In this document: positions 1-7,696 of the stretch, in pieces
How the letters are laid out: the number at the start of each line of letters is the position of its first letter
How positions within the stretch are numbered: the stretch's first letter is position 1
DNA from: a virus
Length of the DNA: 46,698 nucleotides
Direction: 5' to 3' (one strand)
Virus record (IMG/VR): IMGVR_UViG_3300031785_000008
Coordinates: 1-46,698 of that record
Notes under the pieces: model-generated
What the model saw: the letters and a program-made list of their open reading frames with translations, nothing else
Databases searched by the model: none
Told to the model about the DNA's origin: nothing
Program-made: the position numbers and the translations under genes

Positions 1-1161
1 CATCAGCAATTTTACTATTATCTATTGCTGCACTTGCATTTATGTCAGCATTAACAATAGTTCCGTCTGCAATTTCAGTAGAAGTCACAGCTCCTGCTTT
101 TATATTTGCTGTAATTATTTTATTTCTATGCTCAGTAGCAGCAAACCTACCCATATCATGTATGGCATTTAAGTCGGCTGCTCTTATTGAAGAACCGGGA
201 GCAAATACAGCAGCAGCCGTATTTACATCTGTTTCTCTATATATGTGAACGTTACCTGTACCGGCAGCAGCTTGTGCTCCAAGGGTAACAGTGGTTCCGC
301 TTACGGAGTACTCTCCACTACCGGGAGTACCTGTTGTATAAGTTTGTAAAGTTCCATCAATTCTTACTTTGATGTCACTTTCTTGTAAATATTCTATTGT
401 AATAGCGTATGAGGTGGCACCGCCATTTTTAAATTCTTCAGTTGTTTGTACCGCCATTGGTTATCCACCTTGTGTTGTTTTATTTACGCATGTTTATCAT
501 TTCATTGATAGTACCTTGCGAAGCATTATATTTCCTTTTTGTATATTCTTTTTCTTTAGCGATAAGTTCCATAACATCTTCGTCTTGGCTTATCTTTGCC
601 CAAGCTATTTTTTTAGCTTGTTTAAATATTTGTTCTATTCGTTTAACATGAGGGAATAAACTAGGGTCTAGATCATACTCACCATTTTTACGTGCCTCAT
701 TCATTTTTGCTAAAGATAATTGCATTCTTGGGTCGGCTGCTAACTTTTCAAATTTCTTAAGAAGATTTTGATCTCCCATAGCTTTTTGAAATTTTGACCT
801 GACTCCCGGTGCATCACTTAAATCTGTTCCATCAGGAGCACTATATCCTAAAGTTCTTAAATCATATCCACTATTAAAGATCAATTCTCTACCCGGTGAA
901 TAATCTAAATTAAATTGAACTGGTGATACAGCATTAAACATACGTGTTATAAAGTTCCAATCTTTTATTGGTTCACCTGTTAAGATATCAAATTTAGTAG
1001 GAAGTTCATCTTCTCCTGCTAAAAATTCAGTAGATAAGTTTCTATTTCTAATAGAACTCATAATATCAGAACCTAATTCTTTTGTATGTGGATTAAGAAC
1101 TTTACCTATTTCATTTCTAAGACTAGAAAGAGGAATAGTGTTATTCATCAAAGAAGCAAGT
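1..1161. repeat. Imperfect terminal redundancy, left arm
   Basis: This stretch covers the same genes as 45539-46698: the fibre 5' end, the fibre/gp16 spacer and the gp16 3' end. The two arms align without a break apart from a one-base indel in the spacer near 478. They are not identical: the first 60 bases carry four differences, and the gp16 part carries amino-acid changes. True T7-type terminal repeats are identical and non-coding, so this looks like the overlap of two strain variants in a circularly permuted assembly. Confidence 0.9.
2..457 (-). CDS. Tail fibre protein, N-terminal part (left-hand partial copy)
   Basis: First 152 codons of the T7 gp17-type fibre gene whose complete copy is at 43191-45995. 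The protein starts MAVQTTEEFKNGG, the conserved podoviral fibre N-terminal domain that docks the fibre to the tail. The ATG is at 457, and the reading frame runs off the left edge of the window, so the 3' end is missing. It differs from the complete copy at several bases in every short stretch compared, mostly silent. It is one arm of the imperfect terminal redundancy and not a second gene of the virus. Confidence 0.9.
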   Translation of the reverse strand, partial: MAVQTTEEFKNGGATSYAITIEYLQESDIKVRIDGTLQTYTTGTPGSGEYSVSGTTVTLGAQAAAGTGNVHIYRETDVNTAAAVFAPGSSIRAADLNAIHDMGRFAATEHRNKIITANIKAGAVTSTEIADGTIVNADINASAAIDNSKIAD

Positions 1162-4100
1162 ATTCTATTTTGTTGTCCGGGCGCACCAGAAAATAAATCA
1201 ACAAAAGATTGTAATCCTGCTAAATATGATTTACTTGTAACTGTTGAAGCTAAAGCCATAGATAATTTTAGAAATCTATCTTCTGCCCATTCTTCACCCA
1301 TTAATTCTTGGTGATCTCCTATATCTCCTACTAAAGCAAGTATTTGGTTGTAAGGTTCAAAAGCATCATAGCTAACCCATTGACCAGCTATTTTTACAGT
1401 TCTTGGTTTCCAACCAGCATCTAACCATGCTTGTCTTTTTTTTCTATCTGTTGGTCCATTACCATGTAAGTTTCCAGCTAAGAAAGATTGTCCAGCCATA
1501 AATATTGCAGCAGAACCCATAGCAAGTCTTCCTTGTTGAACAGCTTTTGCAGTCATCAAGTCTCTAGGATTATTGATACCATATTTATTTAAGTGTTCTA
1601 AGTTAGCAGAAGGTTTAGTAAATGCTATGTCGTTCCATTCTTTAACCAAGAAGTTAAATCCGGGAGTATGTTTAGCAGTTAAAGTTAAACCGTTAATACC
1701 AGTTCTTGCAAACAAGAAAAATGGTCTTGCCCATGGTGCATCATTAAAAGTACCTTCTAAATTTTTAGCAAAGCCAGATAAGTCCTGAGTTAAAGTAGCT
1801 TCTCTTTTTGTATAAGCTGCTGCTTCATCAGTTAAGTTTCCATCATTATCAAATATTTTTGCATTAAATTTATCTTCAGCATCTTTGAAAAATGCAGCGT
1901 CAAAGTTTTTAAATCCTCCTTCACCCATTTGTTCAGTTGCTTCTAAGAAAGCTTTTTCTCTAGCTCTAGCTCTACCAATTATTAATCCAAACGCGTCATC
2001 AGTAGATGCCATGATTTTAGTAGAGTAGGTAAACATATTAGTGTTGTTTGCCCATCTAGCCATATTAGCCATTCTGTAAACAAGTTTATCCATTAAACTT
2101 GCACCTCCAGAATTTTCAACCCAATGACCATACATTGCCCACTGATCGTCAGCTTTAGTTTTCTCTATGAATCTAGTTTTCATAGTAGAAATATCACCAC
2201 TCCAATAAGAGTTAAGTCTAGATTTGAATAATTCAAAAGATTCTGGTATAGCTTCACGCATAGCGTTTAAGCTTGCTAATCCAGCTCGCATAGTTACAAC
2301 GTCACCTTTCATTAGACCTCCAAGTGCCATAGACATTGGACGTGCAAATGTTGCAGAGGCTGTACCCATAACTGCTCGAACTGATGTTTTAGGTCCAGAT
2401 AAAACACTATGAGTAAAGACAGAACCTAACTCTCTAATAAGAGCACCAGTTTCTTTCTTTCCTCCTTTCCATACACCACCTTTAAGTTTGTACTTCATAA
2501 AAGCATCAAAGTCATCTAAGGTATGTATTCCTTTTGACATAGAGATTCCTTCAAAGATAGTTTTAAATAATTCATCTCCACCTTCTTCAGGAGCTATTTT
2601 CATAGCTAATCTAAAAGCATCAATACTTTGCTGTACGTTTTGATCTACAATTTCATCAATCTGATCTCTAGTAGCACGATCTCCAAGTTCTCTAAATTGT
2701 TGTGATATCTCAGCTTTTTGAATAGCTCTGATTCTTAAACCAGCTATAAGCTTTTCAATTAATTGTTGTGCTGGTCCATCTACACTTCTTAAGTCAAATA
2801 TGTCTTGCATCTCTCTACCACCGATACCAATATCTCTTATTTCTTTCATAAGAGTCCCATTAATAGTATCTATAATAGGAGCCATTTCAGCAGCTACAAA
2901 CTCATATTCTACACTACCTGTACGTTTGACACTTTCTTTATTAACCTGTGCCCAAAATTCGTCAGGAGTAAAATCAGAAGTATTCCTTCCTTCATAAACT
3001 TGTTGAGCTAATTTTGAAACTTTAGCATAATAAACTTCTTTAGGTATTCCTTGTCTTGCAGCAGTTTCGTCAAGACCTTTCAGATAACCTTCACTAACAC
3101 CTCTTTGTAAAACTTCTTTAACAACCTTTCTAGCTTCTTTAGAGCTTTTAGCTATTCTATCTATTTCTACATTAGAAGTAACAGAACCAGCAGAGCCACC
3201 TTCAGCTCCCCATCTAGTTTCTATATCATCTAAAGATTTAGTAGCAGATTCTAATGATTCAAGTGAAGTTGCATTACCTTGGTGTTGTTGTTTAATTTTA
3301 GGATTTTTATAAGCACCAAATCCGGGAAGTTCTAGTTGTTGTATTCCTTTTTCTGCAACTTGGTCTCTTACACTTTCAGCTCTAATGTCAGTAACTTGTT
3401 TTAAGTCAACTACTTCTTCTCCTCCTTTGCTATTTTTAACAATAGCTTTTCCAGAACCTTTTACTCCAGAACCTATTATATGAATAAGGTTGTCAAATAC
3501 AACTCCTAAAGCCATGCCTTCAACAACATTCTTTAGAGTTTTCATAGCAGGATGGTCATGTTCTTGTGTAGCTAGTGGAGTATCTAGCCATGCCCATCTC
3601 TGTTTTAACATTCCTGTTACGTTATCTTCTTGAGATGTTTTAGAAGTAAGGTCAAACTTTGCACCAGTAGCAGCACCTTTTATTAAATTACGTCCAGTAA
3701 GCTGTTTGGTCTTTCCTAAAAATTTAAACTTAGGAGTTACTTTTAATCTGTGTGCAGCTATTCTAGCTTTTCTTGCTGCTCTTAAAGCTTTAGGTGCATT
3801 CTTACCTACTGTCAAACCAGCTCCAACAGCTTTAGCAGCTTTAGCTCCTTTAACAGCTTTAGCTGTAGAAGCTAATTTTGCAATACTTCCTAGCTTTCCA
3901 GCTCCCGGAATAGGGGTTGCAAGAGTAGTACCAACATGGGTAACCCCTCTTACTAATCCTCCCCACCAAGTTTTTGTTTCTAAAGGATTTTCATCATCTA
4001 CAAACCAGTCATCCCACTCAGCTTTGTAACCACCTTCTTTATTTTCCCTTGCCATTTCTCCAGTAAAGAAATCAATAATTCTTTCTGGAAGAGTGATAAG

Positions 4101-4364
4101 AGAGGAAGCAGTATCTTGTACACCGGCTACTGCACCAACTACAGTATCTTTAGCGTAATCGCCAAGATTAGCTGGTCTATCTTTTTCTTCTTGAATTAAC
4201 GCTTGTTTTTTTGCTTGTTCAGCTTCTAACTCTCGTTGTTCTTTTTGTTTATTATATTCTTCTTGTACTTCTTGTGCTTCACGTTGAGCATTTAATGCTG
4301 CATTTATTTGTTCTTCCGTAAAGCCCTCATCCGTAATTTCGATATCTAAGGATTGATCCTCCAT
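480..4364 (-). CDS. gp16-like internal core / DNA ejection protein
   Basis: A 1294-aa protein in the T7 gene 16 position, directly after the gp15-like gene and before the tail fibre on the circular map. In T7-like phages this protein forms the inner core and is ejected to build the trans-envelope channel for DNA. The N-terminus is a highly charged, Gln/Glu-rich coiled coil (residues about 15-60), followed by Ala/Lys-rich amphipathic segments and long helical stretches. I see no clear lytic transglycosylase signature like the N-terminal domain of T7 gp16. The start lies 47 bases after the gp15-like stop and has a GAGG ribosome site (ACCGAGGTAAACATG). The last 227 codons occur again, as a different allele, at the right edge of the window. 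Confidence 0.85.
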   Translation of the reverse strand: MEDQSLDIEITDEGFTEEQINAALNAQREAQEVQEEYNKQKEQRELEAEQAKKQALIQEEKDRPANLGDYAKDTVVGAVAGVQDTASSLITLPERIIDFFTGEMARENKEGGYKAEWDDWFVDDENPLETKTWWGGLVRGVTHVGTTLATPIPGAGKLGSIAKLASTAKAVKGAKAAKAVGAGLTVGKNAPKALRAARKARIAAHRLKVTPKFKFLGKTKQLTGRNLIKGAATGAKFDLTSKTSQEDNVTGMLKQRWAWLDTPLATQEHDHPAMKTLKNVVEGMALGVVFDNLIHIIGSGVKGSGKAIVKNSKGGEEVVDLKQVTDIRAESVRDQVAEKGIQQLELPGFGAYKNPKIKQQHQGNATSLESLESATKSLDDIETRWGAEGGSAGSVTSNVEIDRIAKSSKEARKVVKEVLQRGVSEGYLKGLDETAARQGIPKEVYYAKVSKLAQQVYEGRNTSDFTPDEFWAQVNKESVKRTGSVEYEFVAAEMAPIIDTINGTLMKEIRDIGIGGREMQDIFDLRSVDGPAQQLIEKLIAGLRIRAIQKAEISQQFRELGDRATRDQIDEIVDQNVQQSIDAFRLAMKIAPEEGGDELFKTIFEGISMSKGIHTLDDFDAFMKYKLKGGVWKGGKKETGALIRELGSVFTHSVLSGPKTSVRAVMGTASATFARPMSMALGGLMKGDVVTMRAGLASLNAMREAIPESFELFKSRLNSYWSGDISTMKTRFIEKTKADDQWAMYGHWVENSGGASLMDKLVYRMANMARWANNTNMFTYSTKIMASTDDAFGLIIGRARAREKAFLEATEQMGEGGFKNFDAAFFKDAEDKFNAKIFDNDGNLTDEAAAYTKREATLTQDLSGFAKNLEGTFNDAPWARPFFLFARTGINGLTLTAKHTPGFNFLVKEWNDIAFTKPSANLEHLNKYGINNPRDLMTAKAVQQGRLAMGSAAIFMAGQSFLAGNLHGNGPTDRKKRQAWLDAGWKPRTVKIAGQWVSYDAFEPYNQILALVGDIGDHQELMGEEWAEDRFLKLSMALASTVTSKSYLAGLQSFVDLFSGAPGQQNRILASLMNNTIPLSSLRNEIGKVLNPHTKELGSDIMSSIRNRNLSTEFLAGEDELPTKFDILTGEPIKDWNFITRMFNAVSPVQFNLDYSPGRELIFNSGYDLRTLGYSAPDGTDLSDAPGVRSKFQKAMGDQNLLKKFEKLAADPRMQLSLAKMNEARKNGEYDLDPSLFPHVKRIEQIFKQAKKIAWAKISQDEDVMELIAKEKEYTKRKYNASQGTINEMINMRK

Positions 4365-4410
4365 GTTTACCTCGGTAAATAATAAGTGTTAAATCCAGAC
4401 ACCACCGCAG

Positions 4411-6501
4411 TTAAATGTCTTCGTTTCTTACACTCTTGTTGTTAAATAATGAATTTTCTTTTGTGACTTCTGTTCCCTCTTGCTCAAGCATCATTACACC
4501 CTGAATGACAGAATATGTATTTGGATTCTTGAATATAAGTTTGAGAATATCTTTGTCTTCAGTCATTTCTTTCGATAGGGCTGACTCATCAAAAGGTTCT
4601 TGAGTAATCAAAGCTGCTTGTGCTAGTCCAAATTTATCAGGAGGTATTCCTAATGCTCTGGCTACTTTTACATAATACTCAGGCATATCTTTGACAGACT
4701 TACTAGAGCTCTGTGCCCAAGTTAATAAATCTTTATCAGCTTGTTCGCCTGCCAATGACATTCTGTTAGTTTTCCATTGATTATTCATGCCTTGCTGTAC
4801 GCCTATGGAAACATTCTCGACTTGTTGTTTTTCGTCAGTTGTAACTGTATAATCTGCTATCTGTCCTGCTGCTACATTATCTGGATTTGCTACAAACTCG
4901 TTTACTGCTTGCATTCCCATCTTATGAGCTATATTTTCATCTTTACTTGCTGCATACGCTATTTGGTAAGCGTCATTATATTTTGCTTCAACAGTTGCTC
5001 TTAAATTTAAAAATTGATTAGATTTTATATCTGCTTGACCGTAATTAGTTTTCATTGCGGTTTGTGTTACACTATCAAACCTAGTTGCATTGTCTTTATA
5101 AGGTCCTGTGCCGGGTGTTAAATGAGATTGTTCAGATACAAGATACTTTTTATATTCATTATAAATAGCAGTACTAACGTTTCTTAAATCGTTTGGATGT
5201 AACGTATCATTCTGACTTACTAATCTGTCATTTAATATAGCTCTAGCTTGATCGTCAGGTACATATCCTTTTATTGCATTTTTAATTGAAGGAGGAACAT
5301 ATCCATATTTAACTTCAAATGCTTCTTTAAGAACATCTGCCTGTTCTTCACTTATAGGACCCATCTCTTTTAAATAAGATACATCAGCAGCAATTTTTAC
5401 TCCTTCCTCTGCTTTTTTAGCTTCGTCATATTTAATTCCTGCTACTTCTATTTGCGTTCTAAGTTGTTGGTTACTTTTTTCTATTGTTCTTTCACCACTA
5501 CGTCCTACAAATTTTTCTTCAATTAAAGCTATAGCTTGAGCTCTACTAACCTTACCATTTTCTACAAGAGAAACTAAGTTCATTCCAAATTGAGCTTCAG
5601 CCTCTGCATTAGTTGCATTACGGTTTCTAGACTTATACATCCTGATGTAGTTTTGATACATCTGTGTACCTTCTTCCAGATTACCACCAGTAATGATGGT
5701 TTCCATAGAAGTTAGAGTATTTTGTTGGAAAATATTTTTTCTTGCATTTATTCTATCCTGCAAAGCTACAGCATTGTTTGCCTTGTTATATGCAAGAACA
5801 TGAGGTCTAACTTGTTCAGCAATTAATGCTTCATTGTCAATACCTTGTAATTGATAAGCAAACTCAAACTGTATCTTTTCATTTAAAGCAGCTCTTTCAG
5901 CTTCAGTAGGTTGGTATGCGTTTAGATCTCCATTAGCAAACTTTACGGTTCTAACTGTACCATCTGGGTCAGTAACATCTATAGAAACTGTTTCTCTTGC
6001 GTTCTCTACAAATGTACCGTAGTTTAAACCTATCTTTCTTGCATACTCTTCTTGTACTGCATACTGTTCCCATTTAGATAAATCTCTAAATTCTTCTGCT
6101 GTAACAATATCACCTGATCTTTCGATAGTAGAAGCTGTCTCATGTATAGCTTCACTTTCTTCAAAAAGATCTCTCTTTTCTCCACTAAAGTGTGCTTTTA
6201 AATTATCACCAACACCATAAAGTAATATTCTATTTTTTAATGCTGCTGTCTTTTTCTTTCTATGTTCTTCTTGTTTCTTTGCAAATATATTTTCTACTGT
6301 AGAAGAAAGTTTAGATATACCCTTCCACATTTTTTCGGAATTACGTATTCTATCATCTGCATTTTTTTCTAACTCACGAAGATATCTCTCTTCGTCGTTC
6401 TGAACTTGTCTGTCTAAACGTTCTTGTTCAGGTATAACGTCTAGTATTTCTTCTGGTGTAAAGTCTCCTGAATCGACGTTATATTGAGGAATCTGTATCA
6501 T
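4411..6501 (-). CDS. gp15-like internal virion protein
   Basis: A 696-aa, mostly helical protein in the T7 gene 15 position between the gp14-like and gp16-like genes. Members of this family form the middle ring of the internal core and the periplasmic part of the ejection tunnel. The N-terminal 80 residues are rich in Glu/Arg/Lys and look like a coiled coil; the rest has no enzyme motif that I recognise. It begins two bases after the gp14-like stop, so it is part of the same late operon. The call rests on order, size and composition, not on a diagnostic motif. Confidence 0.8.
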   Translation of the reverse strand: MIQIPQYNVDSGDFTPEEILDVIPEQERLDRQVQNDEERYLRELEKNADDRIRNSEKMWKGISKLSSTVENIFAKKQEEHRKKKTAALKNRILLYGVGDNLKAHFSGEKRDLFEESEAIHETASTIERSGDIVTAEEFRDLSKWEQYAVQEEYARKIGLNYGTFVENARETVSIDVTDPDGTVRTVKFANGDLNAYQPTEAERAALNEKIQFEFAYQLQGIDNEALIAEQVRPHVLAYNKANNAVALQDRINARKNIFQQNTLTSMETIITGGNLEEGTQMYQNYIRMYKSRNRNATNAEAEAQFGMNLVSLVENGKVSRAQAIALIEEKFVGRSGERTIEKSNQQLRTQIEVAGIKYDEAKKAEEGVKIAADVSYLKEMGPISEEQADVLKEAFEVKYGYVPPSIKNAIKGYVPDDQARAILNDRLVSQNDTLHPNDLRNVSTAIYNEYKKYLVSEQSHLTPGTGPYKDNATRFDSVTQTAMKTNYGQADIKSNQFLNLRATVEAKYNDAYQIAYAASKDENIAHKMGMQAVNEFVANPDNVAAGQIADYTVTTDEKQQVENVSIGVQQGMNNQWKTNRMSLAGEQADKDLLTWAQSSSKSVKDMPEYYVKVARALGIPPDKFGLAQAALITQEPFDESALSKEMTEDKDILKLIFKNPNTYSVIQGVMMLEQEGTEVTKENSLFNNKSVRNEDI

Positions 6502-6503
6502 AA

Positions 6504-7121
6504 TTATCTCCCGGCTATACCTTCACCTACAGCGTTTGCCATACCTAACATTAGTGTTAAACCAACGTTCTGGTAAACAGGTCTTGGTGGTGCCATATCT
6601 GCTATTGGTTGAAGTGCTACTTTTCCAAAGGACTTTCTTACAGTTCCTTTTAGACGTCTTCTAACATCATCCATAGATTGTCTACCTTCGTAGTAGGATG
6701 CTGTTAAACCTCGTGTTCGCATAGCTTGTTTTAATCCTAAACCTTGAGCGTTCTGGACTAATGCTCTAGCTATACTCTTACCACGTACACCTCTTTCTGC
6801 TGCTTTTGCTATGATATCACCTTCAGCTACAAGTGTGTCCTTAAAATCTTCTTGATTTTGTATAAGGGCTACAGCTCTAGCATCATATAAGGATTTCTGA
6901 GTTCTTGAATAAGCTCGTTGAGCTGCAATATTTGCTAAATCAACTTCTTGTTCAAATTGAACTTTCTTTGTTGCGTAAGTGGCTCTTGTTTGCATCCACT
7001 TACGTTCGCGCATTTTTAATTTATGCTCGTAAATTCTTCTTTTTTCTTTGTTCGCTTGGGACGCTTGAGCTGCTGAGCCTACGGCTGAGACTGCTGGTCC
7101 GATTGCTGCTGCACTACACAC
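6504..7121 (-). CDS. gp14-like internal virion protein B
   Basis: A 205-aa protein with the typical gp14 layout. It has a small Ala/Gly-rich N-terminal segment (MCSAAAIGPAVSAVGSAAQ), then a long basic coiled coil (residues about 20-110), a GVRGKS turn with a second helical part, and a Gly/Ala hydrophobic tail. T7 gp14 crosses the outer membrane during ejection. The start overlaps the end of the upstream gp13-like gene by 8 bases, which indicates coupled translation. Confidence 0.8.
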   Translation of the reverse strand: MCSAAAIGPAVSAVGSAAQASQANKEKRRIYEHKLKMRERKWMQTRATYATKKVQFEQEVDLANIAAQRAYSRTQKSLYDARAVALIQNQEDFKDTLVAEGDIIAKAAERGVRGKSIARALVQNAQGLGLKQAMRTRGLTASYYEGRQSMDDVRRRLKGTVRKSFGKVALQPIADMAPPRPVYQNVGLTLMLGMANAVGEGIAGR

Positions 7122-7545
7122 GGCAAAATTCTATAAAGGATAAATTGTTTGGTCCATAGGGAAATCTCCTAAGAAATTTAAAACCTAAAAACCTAAGTAA
7201 CTTAATATGGACTTTGTTTCTTTCGTCAACAAAGTTCCACAGTAACTTTTCGTTTCTCGACCTCACATAACGTCTTGCTTCTCTAGCAAATGTATGTGGA
7301 AAATCTAAAATTGCTGGAGTACATAGCATCCATATTTGTCCATTTTGATGAACGCCTGCCATGCCACATATCTCGTCATTTGGATTAGTAAAATAAACTG
7401 AATCGGAAGTATGAAAACCTACGACTAATGCAGTCAAAGGGTCATGTCCATGACCTTCTTTTACTTCTGAATAATCTTCTGGTAATAAATTAGAAGCCAC
7501 ACGAAGTGCAGCTTCCAATGTTGCTGGGTGAATGTATTTACTCAT
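7114..7545 (-). CDS. gp13-like internal protein with acetyltransferase-like fold
   Basis: A 143-aa protein between tail tube B and the gp14-like gene, the place of T7 gene 13. The segment from about residue 85, FAREARRYVRS then LLWNFVDERNKVHIKLLRFLGFKF, resembles the last helices of GNAT-like phage proteins annotated as internal virion protein A. I do not see a clear acetyl-CoA loop, so catalysis is unproven. It overlaps both neighbours by 8 bases. Confidence 0.65.
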   Translation of the reverse strand: MSKYIHPATLEAALRVASNLLPEDYSEVKEGHGHDPLTALVVGFHTSDSVYFTNPNDEICGMAGVHQNGQIWMLCTPAILDFPHTFAREARRYVRSRNEKLLWNFVDERNKVHIKLLRFLGFKFLRRFPYGPNNLSFIEFCRV

Positions 7546-7696
7546 TTAAAGCACGTTGTAATTTTTCAATAGTTTCTTGCATCCAAGATTCCCAAGGGTT
7601 TCCTAGTGGTAGTTTCATACCTTTGTACATCTTGTTTTTCTTAAGCCATTGACTATAAATACGTACTTCTTGTTCGGTAAGGGTGATGTTATACAC
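7538..7696 (-). CDS. Small unknown protein, 52 aa, GTG start
   Basis: An open frame from a GTG at 7696, inside the last codons of tail tube B, to a TAA at 7538, inside the start of the gp13-like gene. The product begins VYNITLTEQEVRIYSQWLKK and ends with a charged helix, ETIEKLQRALNE. It fills the 143-base space between the two genes exactly, with 8-base overlaps on both sides, which is strong evidence that it is real in this compact genome. I do not recognise the function. It could be a tail or internal-core accessory. Confidence 0.7.
   Translation of the reverse strand: MYNITLTEQEVRIYSQWLKKNKMYKGMKLPLGNPWESWMQETIEKLQRALNE

Noticed and set aside
1-1161. Direct terminal repeat of the phage particle DNA
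   Set aside because: The arms differ in sequence and lie inside coding genes far from the late/early junction, so this is not the physical end of the virion DNA.
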